Assembly (NCBI RefSeq): GCF_001277235.1
Contig: NZ_CP012266.1
Coordinates: 3,286,001 to 3,350,000 of the forward strand
Source: Cronobacter dublinensis subsp. dublinensis LMG 23823
GTDB lineage: Bacteria; Pseudomonadota; Gammaproteobacteria; Enterobacterales; Enterobacteriaceae
Direction of reading: 5' to 3'
Length of the DNA: 64,000 bases
Part shown: piece by piece, positions 34,038 through 42,158 of the stretch
How the letters are laid out: each line of letters starts with the position of its first letter
How positions within the stretch are numbered: position 1 is the stretch's first letter
The notes under the pieces: model-generated
The model's database searches: none
What the model saw: only the letters and a program-made list of their open reading frames with translations
What the model was told of the DNA's origin: nothing
Program-made: the position numbers and the translations under genes

Positions 34038-35318
34038 ATGATGACTCTGCTCTGCCCTCCACCATCTGTGCTTTCCAGTCCGCAGCGCCGCTGCCAGGTA
34101 CTTTTAATGCTCTACCTGCCGGGCCAGACCATCACGCCAGAAAGCCTGGGCAGGCTCAATGGCGTCGACGGCGCCATCGCCCGTCAGGACATTGCCGAAA
34201 CCGGCGACGAAATTCAGCGATACCACCGGTTGAGTATTATCACCCAGCAGGACGGCAGCTACCGGATTGAAGGCACCGCGTTAGACAGACGTCTGTGCCT
34301 GCTGCACTGGCTGCGCCGGGCGCTGCGCCTGTGCCCGCAGTTTATCCAGCAGCATTTCACGCCTGCGCTGAAAAGCGAACTGCGCCAGCACGGCATTGCA
34401 ACGGCGCTGTATGACGATACGAATTTACACGCGCTGGTCAACCTCTGCGCGCGCCGTCTGAACCGTCAGTTCGAAGCGCGCGACGTACAGTTCCTGCGCC
34501 TCTACCTGCAATATTGCCTGGTGCAGCACCATTACGGCCTGACGCCGGAGTTCACCGAGCCGCAGCAGCTCTGGATGCGCGCCCGCGCGGAGTTTCTCGC
34601 CGCCCAGGAGATCGTGCGCCACTGGCAGCGCCGCGTCGCCCAGTCGCCACACGTCAACGAACACTGCTTCCTGGCGCTGCTGTTTATGATGCTGCGCACG
34701 CCCGACCCGCTGCGCGACGCGCATCCGGAAGATCACCGGCTGCGCCAGGCGGTCGGCTCGCTTATCGCCCGCTTTCGCGAGCTTTCCGGCATGGCCTTCA
34801 GCGATGAACAAGGGCTTGCCGATCAGCTCTATATCCATTTATGTCAGGCGCTTGACCGCAGCCTGTTCGGCATCGGCATCGACAATGCGCTGCCGGAAGA
34901 GATTAACCGCCTCTACCCTCGCCTGATGCGCACCACCCGCAAAGCGTTTGACCGCTTTGAAGAGGAATACCAGGTGGCGTTTTCCGATGAAGAGGTGGGT
35001 CTGGTGGCGGTGATTTTCGGCGCGTGGCTGATGCAGGAGGCGGATCTGCATGAGAAACAGGTGCTGCTGCTGACGGGCAACGACGCGCAGCTTGAGGCGG
35101 ACATTGAGCAGCAGCTACGAGAACTTACCCTGCTGCCGCTTAATATTAAACATCTGACGCTGCATACCTTCCAGCAGGAAGGCGCGCCAAAAGAGGTGGC
35201 GCTGATTGTGACGCCGTACACCACCTCGTTGCCGCTTTTCTCGCCGCCGCTGATCCACGCCACGCTGCCGCTTGGCGAACAGCAGCAGCAGCGCATACGG
35301 GAGATTCTGGAGGCTTAA
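34038..35318 (+). CDS. csiE: stationary-phase inducible protein CsiE
   Basis: Induced in E. coli by carbon starvation via sigma-S and cAMP-CRP; the biochemical role is unknown. It is 426 aa, as in E. coli. An N-terminal winged-helix-like region is followed by two PTS-regulation-like (PRD) regions at roughly 165-270 and 275-385. The C-terminus resembles an EIIB-like part of antiterminators (QVLLLTGNDAQ). It is convergent with hcaT, and the two stop regions overlap by 4 nt. Confidence 0.92.
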   Translation: MMTLLCPPPSVLSSPQRRCQVLLMLYLPGQTITPESLGRLNGVDGAIARQDIAETGDEIQRYHRLSIITQQDGSYRIEGTALDRRLCLLHWLRRALRLCPQFIQQHFTPALKSELRQHGIATALYDDTNLHALVNLCARRLNRQFEARDVQFLRLYLQYCLVQHHYGLTPEFTEPQQLWMRARAEFLAAQEIVRHWQRRVAQSPHVNEHCFLALLFMMLRTPDPLRDAHPEDHRLRQAVGSLIARFRELSGMAFSDEQGLADQLYIHLCQALDRSLFGIGIDNALPEEINRLYPRLMRTTRKAFDRFEEEYQVAFSDEEVGLVAVIFGAWLMQEADLHEKQVLLLTGNDAQLEADIEQQLRELTLLPLNIKHLTLHTFQQEGAPKEVALIVTPYTTSLPLFSPPLIHATLPLGEQQQQRIREILEA

Positions 35319-36454
35319 GCGCGCGCCGCCACTTTCGGGCGCAGGAACAGCGCGGGAAGCGCGACCAGCGCCATCACCCAGAACACGCCGCCCGCGAGGT
35401 GCTGGTAAAGGAAGCCCGCGAACACGGTCATTACGGCGATGCCGCCGCCCATCGCCACGGCGGAGTACACCGACTGCAGGCGGATAACTTCTGAGCCTTC
35501 GCGCGCGGCGATATAGCGCATCGCCGCCAGGTGGCAAATGGAGAAGCTGCCGCAGTGCAGGATCTGCGCCACGATGAGCCACGGCAGCGCGGTCGTCCAC
35601 CCCATCAGTCCCCAGCGGATAATCCCCAGCACGCCGGAGAGCAGCAGCAGATCGCGCGCGCCAAACCGGCTGAAGAGTTTTTTACTGAGCGCGAAGATGA
35701 CAATTTCCGCCACCACGCCGAGCGACCAGAGATACCCCACCACCGAGGCGGAATAGCCCTGCCCCTGCCAGTAAATCGCGCTGAAGCCGTAATAGGCGGC
35801 GTGCGCGCCCTGCAACAGGCTGACGCAGGCGAGAAAGCGCCAGTTTTCGCTAACCAGCTTGCGCCACACCGGCCAGCCCGCGGCCTCATTGTGGCGCGCT
35901 TCGCCCTGCGGCATCACGGACGGCTTCAGCATCATCCCGATAAGCATCGAGGCCACACCAAGCGACAGCAACGCCAGAATCGCCCGGTAGTCGTAGCTGC
36001 TGACGAGCTTGCCGGTGAGCGCGGAGCCAATCACAAACGCCAGCGATCCCCACAGGCGCACGCGCCCGTAGTCCATCGTTATCTGGCGCTGCCAGGTGGC
36101 GGCGAGCGCGTCGGTGAGCGGCACCAGCGGCGAGAAAAAGAGGTTAAAACCGACCAGAATGACAAACAGCCAGGCGGTCTGATGCCCGAACCAGAAGCCG
36201 AGCGCGAAAACCAGCGTCAGTGTGGCCAGCAGGCGCAGTGCGAAGACTAAGCGGGAGGGATCTTTCACGCGCGGCGCCAGCAGCAGGCTACCGAGAAAGC
36301 GCGCGACGAGGCCTGAGCCGAGCAGCAGACCGATGGTTTCCGGCGCGACGCCGACGCCCGCGAGCCAGACGCTCCAGAAGGGCAGAAAAATACCGTAGCT
36401 AAAGAAGTAGGTGAAATAGCTGAGCGCCAGCCAGCGCGTGGAATGCAAAACCAT
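35315..36454 (-). CDS. hcaT: MFS transporter HcaT (putative 3-phenylpropionate transporter)
   Basis: Major facilitator protein of the 3-phenylpropionate/LacY-like family. From the ATG at 36454 (GGGAGGG ribosome site) it is 379 aa, matching E. coli HcaT (MVLHSTRWLALSYFTYFFSY). About 12 spans are evident. In E. coli it neighbours the hca phenylpropionate dioxygenase genes; none are present here, so its substrate in this organism is uncertain. It is convergent with csiE. Confidence 0.92.
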   Translation of the reverse strand: MVLHSTRWLALSYFTYFFSYGIFLPFWSVWLAGVGVAPETIGLLLGSGLVARFLGSLLLAPRVKDPSRLVFALRLLATLTLVFALGFWFGHQTAWLFVILVGFNLFFSPLVPLTDALAATWQRQITMDYGRVRLWGSLAFVIGSALTGKLVSSYDYRAILALLSLGVASMLIGMMLKPSVMPQGEARHNEAAGWPVWRKLVSENWRFLACVSLLQGAHAAYYGFSAIYWQGQGYSASVVGYLWSLGVVAEIVIFALSKKLFSRFGARDLLLLSGVLGIIRWGLMGWTTALPWLIVAQILHCGSFSICHLAAMRYIAAREGSEVIRLQSVYSAVAMGGGIAVMTVFAGFLYQHLAGGVFWVMALVALPALFLRPKVAARA

Positions 36455-36553
36455 GATTCCCTCCCGTTTTGGAGGCGTTAGTCTGGCGGGAAAGGCGGGG
36501 GGTTGCAAGCGATGCATAACAACGCCATAACATTGCGCATCCGGTTTGCAGAC

Positions 36554-36571
36554 AGGCCGCTGAAGCGGCCT
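36554..36571. terminator. perfect hairpin downstream of the decarboxylase-like gene
   Basis: AGGCCGCT-GA-AGCGGCCT is a perfect 8-bp stem just past the stop at 36580. The minus-strand flank (GTCTGC) has no T-run; the plus-strand flank is TTTCGG. It may stall or protect minus-strand RNA. Terminator status is uncertain. Confidence 0.4.
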
Positions 36572-36579
36572 TTCGGGTG

Positions 36580-36957
36580 TTACACGCCCGCTTCAGCAAA
36601 CACCGCTTTGGCGGTAAACATGGCGTTCAGCGCCGCCGGGAAGCCAGCGTACAGCGACATCTGGATAATCACTTCGATTATTTCTTCGCGCGTGCAGCCG
36701 ACGTTCAGCGCGGCATGCAGATGGACCGCCAGCTGCGGCTGCGCGTGGCCAAGCGCGGTGAGCGCAGCGACCGTCGCTAGTTCCCGACTTTTCAGCGACA
36801 GCCCGGGGCGGCTGTAGACATCGCCGAAGCCGAACTCGATAACGTAGCGCCCCAGATCGGGGGCGATATCGGCCAGCGCTTTAATCACCTTCTGCCCTGC
36901 CGCGCCGTCGATTTCCGCCAGTCGCGCAAGTCCTGTGTCATAACGTGATGAAGTCAT
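36580..36957 (-). CDS. carboxymuconolactone decarboxylase family protein
   Basis: Small all-helical protein of the CMD/AhpD superfamily. From the ATG at 36957 (AAGGAGAACGG upstream) it is 125 aa. The family pattern is visible in LKSRELATVAALTALGHAQPQ and GCTREEIIEVIIQMSLYAGF. AhpD-type CxxC is lacking, so a peroxidase role is unlikely; a decarboxylase or an unknown role is possible. It follows the MerR gene by 55 nt on the same strand, which suggests that MerR controls it. Confidence 0.85.
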   Translation of the reverse strand: MTSSRYDTGLARLAEIDGAAGQKVIKALADIAPDLGRYVIEFGFGDVYSRPGLSLKSRELATVAALTALGHAQPQLAVHLHAALNVGCTREEIIEVIIQMSLYAGFPAALNAMFTAKAVFAEAGV

Positions 36958-37012
36958 ACCGTTCTCCTTTTGTGTGATGCGCATAACGGTAAAGCTTCGA
37001 GTTAACTCCAGG

Positions 37013-37375
37013 TCAAGCGCTGTTTTTTAACAGCGTCTGATCGTAATACGCCATCTTCTCTTTCAGGCGCGCCAGATGCTCGGCCTGTTGCGCGAGCCGC
37101 GCCTCCAGATGCTGAGCGTGTTGCGCCAGCAGTTCACGCCGTTCGGCCGCGGTCGCGTCTCCCTGCGCGCGCAGATGCGCGTAACGCTGGATAGCCTCAA
37201 GCGGCATATCCGTTTCCTTCAGGCGTTTAATAAACGCGACCCAGTCGAGATCGGCACGCCGATAGTCCCGGTGCCCGCTCGCGTTGCGCGCAGGCACCAG
37301 CAGCCCCAGCTTTTCGTAATAGCGCAGCGTATGCACGCTAAGGCCGGTCAGCGTTGAGAATTCCTGTATGCGCAT
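37013..37375 (-). CDS. MerR family transcriptional regulator
   Basis: From the ATG at 37375 the protein is 120 aa. It has the MerR winged helix-turn-helix (MRIQEFSTLTGLSVHTLRYY, 1-70) followed by a coiled-coil dimerisation helix (about 80-115). There is no cysteine cluster at the C-terminus, so it is not an evident metal sensor; the short effector region resembles MerR proteins that respond to organic or oxidative signals. It lies directly upstream of the CMD-family gene. The glyA terminator ends only about 25 nt before its ATG. Confidence 0.85.
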   Translation of the reverse strand: MRIQEFSTLTGLSVHTLRYYEKLGLLVPARNASGHRDYRRADLDWVAFIKRLKETDMPLEAIQRYAHLRAQGDATAAERRELLAQHAQHLEARLAQQAEHLARLKEKMAYYDQTLLKNSA

Positions 37376-37400
37376 AGCGGTGCCTGTGTAGTAAGACCAT

Positions 37401-37426
37401 AAAAAAAGGCCGCGCGAGGCGGCCTT
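37401..37426 (-). terminator. intrinsic terminator downstream of glyA
   Basis: On the minus strand AAGGCCGC (37426-37419) pairs with GCGGCCTT (37413-37406), with a 5-nt loop and a T-run of seven (37407-37401). It lies 18 nt past the glyA stop. Confidence 0.87.
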
Positions 37427-37443
37427 CATCCGTAGGTGTTCGC

Positions 37444-38697
37444 TTACGCGTAAACCGGGAAACGTGCGCAGATATCCAGCACTTTACCTTTGACGCGCTC
37501 AATGACCGCTTCGTCATTGATGTTGTCCAGGATGTCGCACATCCAGCCAGCCAGCTCTTTAACTTCCGCTTCTTTGAAGCCGCGGCGAGTCACTGACGGA
37601 GAACCGATACGGATACCGGAAGTGACGAACGGGCTCTTCGGATCGTTCGGCACGCTGTTTTTGTTGACGGTGATGTTGGCGCGGCCGAGGGCTGCGTCAG
37701 CGTCTTTACCGGTCAGGTTTTTATCCACCAGATCCAGCAGGAACAGGTGGTTTTCCGTACCGCCGGAGACCACTTTGTAGCCACGATTCAGGAACACTTC
37801 CACCATCGCTTTGGCGTTTTTCGCGACCTGCTGCTGGTAGGTTTTGAACTCCGGCTCCATCGCTTCTTTCAGCGCGACCGCTTTCGCTGCGATAACGTGC
37901 ATCAGCGGGCCGCCCTGCGCGCTCGGGAACACCGCGGAGTTGAGTTTTTTGTACAGCTCTTCGCTGCCGCCTTTGGCGAGGATCAGACCGCCGCGCGGGC
38001 CCGCCAGGGTTTTATGGGTGGTGGTGGTCACGACATGCGCATGCGGAACCGGGTTCGGGTAAACGCCTGCGGCGATAAGGCCCGCCACGTGCGCCATATC
38101 AACGAACAGGTACGCGCCGATGCTGTCGGCGATTTCACGCATTTTCGCCCAGTCAACGATGCCGGAGTAAGCAGAGAAGCCGCCGATGATCATTTTCGGT
38201 TTGTGGGTCTGCGCCTGCTTCGCCATGTCTTCGTAATCAATTTTGCCGGACTCATCAATACCGTAAGGGATGATGTTGTAGAGCTTACCGGAGAAGTTAA
38301 CCGGGGAGCCGTGCGTCAGGTGGCCGCCCTGCGCCAGGTTCATACCCAGCACGGTGTCACCCGGCTGCAGCAGCGCGGTGTAGACCGCGAAGTTCGCCTG
38401 GGAGCCGGAGTGCGGCTGGACGTTGGCGTAGTCTGCGCCAAAGAGTTCTTTTGCGCGATCAATCGCCAGCTGCTCAACGATATCCACATATTCGCAGCCG
38501 CCGTAGTAGCGTTTGCCCGGATAACCTTCGGCATATTTGTTGGTCAGCTGAGAGCCCTGAGCCTGCATGACGCGCGGGCTGGTGTAGTTTTCGGAGGCGA
38601 TCAGTTCGATGTGTTCTTCCTGACGAACTTTCTCCTGCTCCATAGCCTGCCACAGTTCGGCATCATAATCGGCAATGTTCATTTCACGCTTTAACAT
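37444..38697 (-). CDS. glyA: serine hydroxymethyltransferase
   Basis: PLP enzyme that interconverts serine and glycine and charges tetrahydrofolate with a one-carbon unit. From the ATG at 38697 (MLKREMNIADYDAELWQAM) it is 417 aa, as in E. coli. The PLP lysine is K229 (TTTTHKTLAGPRGG). A longer in-frame frame to 38913 runs through the promoter region and is not real. It is divergent from hmp. A PurR-like site lies 118 nt upstream and a -10-like TACACT lies at 38772-38767. Confidence 0.98.
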   Translation of the reverse strand: MLKREMNIADYDAELWQAMEQEKVRQEEHIELIASENYTSPRVMQAQGSQLTNKYAEGYPGKRYYGGCEYVDIVEQLAIDRAKELFGADYANVQPHSGSQANFAVYTALLQPGDTVLGMNLAQGGHLTHGSPVNFSGKLYNIIPYGIDESGKIDYEDMAKQAQTHKPKMIIGGFSAYSGIVDWAKMREIADSIGAYLFVDMAHVAGLIAAGVYPNPVPHAHVVTTTTHKTLAGPRGGLILAKGGSEELYKKLNSAVFPSAQGGPLMHVIAAKAVALKEAMEPEFKTYQQQVAKNAKAMVEVFLNRGYKVVSGGTENHLFLLDLVDKNLTGKDADAALGRANITVNKNSVPNDPKSPFVTSGIRIGSPSVTRRGFKEAEVKELAGWMCDILDNINDEAVIERVKGKVLDICARFPVYA

Positions 38698-38814
38698 CCG
38701 CATCTCCTGACTCAGCTGACAATAAAAAAGTACTGCAATGAGGTGCCCTTTTGGGCGACGGGCAACAGTGTAAACCGATTGGCAGTGTGAAGATAGGTCT
38801 TGACACAGCTTTTT

Positions 38815-38830
38815 ACGCAAACGTTTGGCA
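38815..38830. promoter_or_regulatory. PurR-like operator of glyA
   Basis: ACGCAAACGTTTGGCA matches the PurR operator consensus ACGCAAACGTTTNCGT in its first 12 positions. glyA is a known PurR target in E. coli. Confidence 0.6.
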
Positions 38831-38974
38831 TGGCGTGGCGCAAGGGTTTGAACGATTAAGCATCGAGGGGAGGCGCGCGATATATTTTCATCATCAACCT
38901 GTGCTTTTTTCATCCAGTGTGAGCGGTGTCGAAGGTGCAGGTAAAACCCTTTGCAACGTGCAGTTATTTTTCAT

Positions 38975-38997
38975 AAGATGCATTTAAAATACACTTT
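38975..38997. promoter_or_regulatory. NsrR-like operator of hmp
   Basis: Begins AAGATGCATTTAAAATACAC and runs on to CTTT. It resembles the AAGATGYATTT-N-AAATACATCTT type palindrome bound by the nitric oxide sensor NsrR. It lies 24 nt before the hmp ATG, as in E. coli, where NsrR represses hmp. Confidence 0.7.
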
Positions 38998-39021
38998 ATA
39001 AAAACCTGGAAGGAAGCAATT

Positions 39022-40212
39022 ATGCTGGATAGTCAAACCATCGCCGTCGTGAAATCCACCATTCCGCTGCTGGCGCAGACCGGCCCGAAACTGACCGCGC
39101 ATTTCTATGACCGGATGTTTACCCATAACCCGGAGCTGAAAGAGATCTTCAATATGAGCAACCAGCGCAACGGCGATCAGCGTGAAGCGCTGTTTAACGC
39201 CATTTGCGCCTATGCGACCAACATTGAAAATCTCGCGGCCCTGCTGCCTGCGGTGGAGAAAATCGCCCAGAAGCACACCAGCTTTAACATTAAACCCGAG
39301 CAGTACAACATCGTCGGCGAGCACCTGCTGGCGACGCTGGATGAGATGTTCAGTCCGGGCCAGGAAGTGCTGGACGCCTGGGGCAAAGCGTATGGGGTGT
39401 TAGCGGGCGTGTTTATTAACCGCGAAGCGGAGATTTACCAGAGCAACGCGCAAAAAACCGGCGGCTGGGAAGGCACTCGTCCGTTCCGTATCGTTAGCAA
39501 AACGCCGCAGAGCGCGATGGTGACGAGTTTCGAGCTGGAGCCGGTCGATGACGGCCCGGTGGCCGATTATCTGCCCGGCCAGTACACCGCCGTGTGGATC
39601 AAACCCGAAGGGTTCGCGCATCAGGAGATTCGTCAGTATTCGCTGACCCGCAAACCGAACGGCAAAAGCTATCGCATTGCGGTGAAACGCGAGGGCGAAG
39701 GCCAGGTGTCGAACTGGCTGCATCAGCATGCGCAGCCGGGCGATGTGATTGCGCTTGCCGCGCCCGCCGGCGATTTCTTTATGCAGGTCGACCCGCAAAC
39801 CCCGGTGACGCTGATTTCCGCAGGCGTCGGACAGACGCCGATGCTGGCGATGCTCGATACGCTCGCGAGCGCGCAGCACCCGGCGCAGGTGAACTGGTAT
39901 CACGCGGCGGAAAGCGGCGATGTGCATGCCTTTACCGATGAAGTCATAGCGCTTGGCGCAAAACTCCCGCACTTTATCAGCCATATCTGGTATCGCGTGC
40001 CGAGCGACGCCGATCGCAGCGCGGGGCGCTATAACAGCGAAGGGTTGATGGCCCTGCACGACCATAAAGCGCATGTGACCACGCCCGGCATGCAGTTTTA
40101 CGTCTGTGGTCCGGTGAAATTTATGCAGTTCGCCGCCGAACAGCTGGTTAGCCTTGGCGTGAACAAAGAGAATATCCATTACGAATGCTTCGGCCCGCAT
40201 AAGGTGTTGTAA
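39022..40212 (+). CDS. hmp: flavohemoglobin, nitric oxide dioxygenase
   Basis: Converts NO and O2 to nitrate using heme, FAD and NADH, giving NO resistance. It is 396 aa, as in E. coli. The globin domain (1-138) has Y29, Q53 and proximal H85. The FAD domain has RQYSLT near 206. The NAD domain begins at VTLISAGVGQTPML and ends at CFGPHKVL. It is divergent from glyA; an NsrR-like site precedes it and a shared terminator with glnB follows at 40330-40362. Confidence 0.98.
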   Translation: MLDSQTIAVVKSTIPLLAQTGPKLTAHFYDRMFTHNPELKEIFNMSNQRNGDQREALFNAICAYATNIENLAALLPAVEKIAQKHTSFNIKPEQYNIVGEHLLATLDEMFSPGQEVLDAWGKAYGVLAGVFINREAEIYQSNAQKTGGWEGTRPFRIVSKTPQSAMVTSFELEPVDDGPVADYLPGQYTAVWIKPEGFAHQEIRQYSLTRKPNGKSYRIAVKREGEGQVSNWLHQHAQPGDVIALAAPAGDFFMQVDPQTPVTLISAGVGQTPMLAMLDTLASAQHPAQVNWYHAAESGDVHAFTDEVIALGAKLPHFISHIWYRVPSDADRSAGRYNSEGLMALHDHKAHVTTPGMQFYVCGPVKFMQFAAEQLVSLGVNKENIHYECFGPHKVL

Positions 40213-40229
40213 GCGGCGGAATTTGCCAC

Positions 40230-40309
40230 GGCGGGTGCGCGTCGCTTACCCGCCCTACGAACGCGGCAGTTTGCATACATTGTAGGGTGGTAAGCGCAGC
40301 ACCCCCGCC
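40230..40309. repeat. two-part palindromic intergenic repeat (copy 3)
   Basis: Unit one, GGCGGGTGCGCGTCGCTTAC followed by CCGCCCTAC (40230-40258), faces an inverted unit beginning GTAGGGTGGTAAGCGCAG (40282-40309). It has the same architecture as 32190-32274. It lies just after the hmp stop and before the hmp/glnB terminator. Confidence 0.75.
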
Positions 40310-40329
40310 CTTTACTGCTACACCGACAT

Positions 40330-40362
40330 AAAAAAAGCAGGTCATCGCGACCTGCTTTTTGT
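40330..40362. terminator. bidirectional terminator between hmp and glnB
   Basis: AAAAAGCAGGTC (40332-40343) pairs with GACCTGCTTTTT (40349-40360), with A/T tracts on both sides. It can end hmp on the plus strand and glnB on the minus strand. Confidence 0.88.
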
Positions 40363-40383
40363 TTATCACGCGCAACCCCGCGG

Positions 40384-40722
40384 TTAAATCGCGGCGTCGT
40401 CTTCCTCGCCGGTACGGATACGCACCACGCGCGCCACGTCGAAAACGAAAATCTTGCCGTCGCCGATTTTACCGGTCTGGGCGGTGCGGATAATGGTATC
40501 CACACAGGTGTCGACGATATCGTCGGTCACCACGATTTCAATTTTCACTTTCGGCAGGAAATCCACCATATACTCCGCGCCGCGATAGAGCTCGGTATGG
40601 CCTTTCTGACGACCAAATCCCTTCACCTCAGTCACCGTCATCCCGGTGATCCCGACTTCCGCCAGCGCTTCACGCACGTCATCGAGTTTGAAGGGTTTAA
40701 TAATCGCATCAATCTTTTTCAT
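40384..40722 (-). CDS. glnB: nitrogen regulatory protein PII-1
   Basis: Trimeric sensor of 2-oxoglutarate, ATP/ADP and nitrogen status that controls NtrB and the GlnE adenylyltransferase. It is 112 aa, as in E. coli. The uridylylated tyrosine is Y51 in the T-loop (ELYRGAEYMVDF). The B-loop TGKIGDGKIF is present. It lies 98 nt downstream of glrR on the same strand, the E. coli arrangement. Confidence 0.98.
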   Translation of the reverse strand: MKKIDAIIKPFKLDDVREALAEVGITGMTVTEVKGFGRQKGHTELYRGAEYMVDFLPKVKIEIVVTDDIVDTCVDTIIRTAQTGKIGDGKIFVFDVARVVRIRTGEEDDAAI

Positions 40723-40820
40723 GGTGGATCCTTAATTCCTGCCAGCGCCTGCACGGCGATTCAATTCGCGTAATCGGTTGCTCAAATTACCATACCTTGC
40801 GGCGGTTTGGGCATCAAAAA

Positions 40821-42158
40821 CTACTCTTTAAAATCATTCGCCTCAAGCTCATGGCGGGCCAGCAGCTTGTAAAACTCGGTGCGGTTGCGCCCTGCCATGC
40901 GCGCGGCGTGGGTGACGTTCCCTTTGGTGATTTGCAGCAGCTTGCGCAGATAGTTCAGCTCGAACTGATTGCGCGCCTCAACAAACGTCGGCAGCACCGT
41001 ATTTTCGCCTTCCAGCGCCTGCTCCACCAGCGCGTCGCTGATAACTGGCGCGGAGGTCAGCGCCACGCACTGCTCAATCACGTTCACCAACTGGCGCACG
41101 TTGCCCGGCCAGCTCGCGGTCATCAGGCGTTTCATGGCGTCGGTCGAGAAACTGCGCACGAACGGCTTATGCCGGTCCGCCGCCTGACGCAGCAGATGGT
41201 TTGCCAGCAGCGGAATATCTTCCGCGCGCTCCTGCAACGCCGGAATTTTCAGGTTCACGACGTTAAGGCGATAAAAGAGATCTTCGCGAAACTCGCCGCG
41301 CGCCATTGCTTTCGGCAGGTCGCGGTGGGTAGCGGAGATAATCCGCACGTTGATATCGATATCGCGGTTGCTGCCAAGCGGGCGCACCTTGCGCTCCTGT
41401 AACACACGCAGCAGCTTCACCTGCAACGGCACGGGCATGTCGCCAATCTCGTCGAGAAACAGCGTGCCGCCCTCCGCCGCCTGGAACAGCCCTTCACGGC
41501 TGCTTACCGCGCCGGTAAACGCGCCGCGCGCGTGGCCGAAGAGTTCCGACTCCAGCAGCTGCTCCGGGAGCGCGCCGCAGTTGATGGCGATAAAGGCATT
41601 TTTGGCGCGCGGGCTGGCATTATGGATAGCCTGCGCCAGGATCTCCTTGCCGGTGCCGCTCTGGCCGTTAATCAGCACGCTGACATCGGACTGCGCCACC
41701 ATGTGCGCCTGCTCCAGCAGACGCAGCATCGCCGGGCTGCGGGTAACAATGCTCTCGCGCCACTGTTCGTCGCCCGCAGGCGCGGCGTGCGCCAGCGCGT
41801 CGTCGATGGCCTTATAGAGCGCGTCTTTATCCACCGGCTTGGTGAGAAAACTGAATACGCCCTGCTGGGTCGCGGCCACCGCATCGGGGATCGAACCGTG
41901 GGCGGTGAGAATAATCACCGGCATCCCCGGCTGGAGTTTCTGGATCTCGGCGAACAGCTGCATGCCATCCATCTCATCCATACGCAGATCGCTAATCACC
42001 AGATCGATTTTCTCGCGCCCTAAAATGCGCAGCCCGTCATGGCCGCTCTCGGCGGTCTCAACCGTAAATCCTTCGCTCGCAAGGCGCAGGCCCAGCAGTT
42101 TCAGCAGGCCCGGATCGTCATCGACGAGCAACAGGCGCGCGGGTTTATGCTGTGTCAT
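40821..42158 (-). CDS. glrR: sigma-54-dependent response regulator GlrR
   Basis: NtrC-type activator that works with sigma-54 and is phosphorylated by GlrK (also called QseF); it activates glmY. It is 445 aa. The receiver domain has phospho-acceptor D57 (DLVISDLRMDEM). The AAA+ domain has GQSGTGKE and GAFTGA, the sigma-54 contact loop. The C-terminal Fis-type HTH is at about 400-440 (NVTHAARMAGRNRTEFYKLL). It overlaps qseG by 4 nt (ATGA). Confidence 0.97.
   Translation of the reverse strand: MTQHKPARLLLVDDDPGLLKLLGLRLASEGFTVETAESGHDGLRILGREKIDLVISDLRMDEMDGMQLFAEIQKLQPGMPVIILTAHGSIPDAVAATQQGVFSFLTKPVDKDALYKAIDDALAHAAPAGDEQWRESIVTRSPAMLRLLEQAHMVAQSDVSVLINGQSGTGKEILAQAIHNASPRAKNAFIAINCGALPEQLLESELFGHARGAFTGAVSSREGLFQAAEGGTLFLDEIGDMPVPLQVKLLRVLQERKVRPLGSNRDIDINVRIISATHRDLPKAMARGEFREDLFYRLNVVNLKIPALQERAEDIPLLANHLLRQAADRHKPFVRSFSTDAMKRLMTASWPGNVRQLVNVIEQCVALTSAPVISDALVEQALEGENTVLPTFVEARNQFELNYLRKLLQITKGNVTHAARMAGRNRTEFYKLLARHELEANDFKE

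Larger units (their letters stand above)
38698..39021. promoter_or_regulatory. divergent glyA-hmp control region
   Basis: 324 bases between divergent glyA and hmp. It holds a -10-like TACACT for glyA (38772-38767, minus), a PurR-like site (38815-38830) and an NsrR-like site (38975-38997) for hmp. In E. coli MetR also acts here, but I could not identify a convincing MetR site. No additional gene is seen. Confidence 0.6.

Noticed and set aside
38698..38913. N-terminal extension of GlyA by 72 residues
   Set aside because: It covers the glyA promoter and PurR-like site; the 417-aa form starting MLKREM is the conserved protein.
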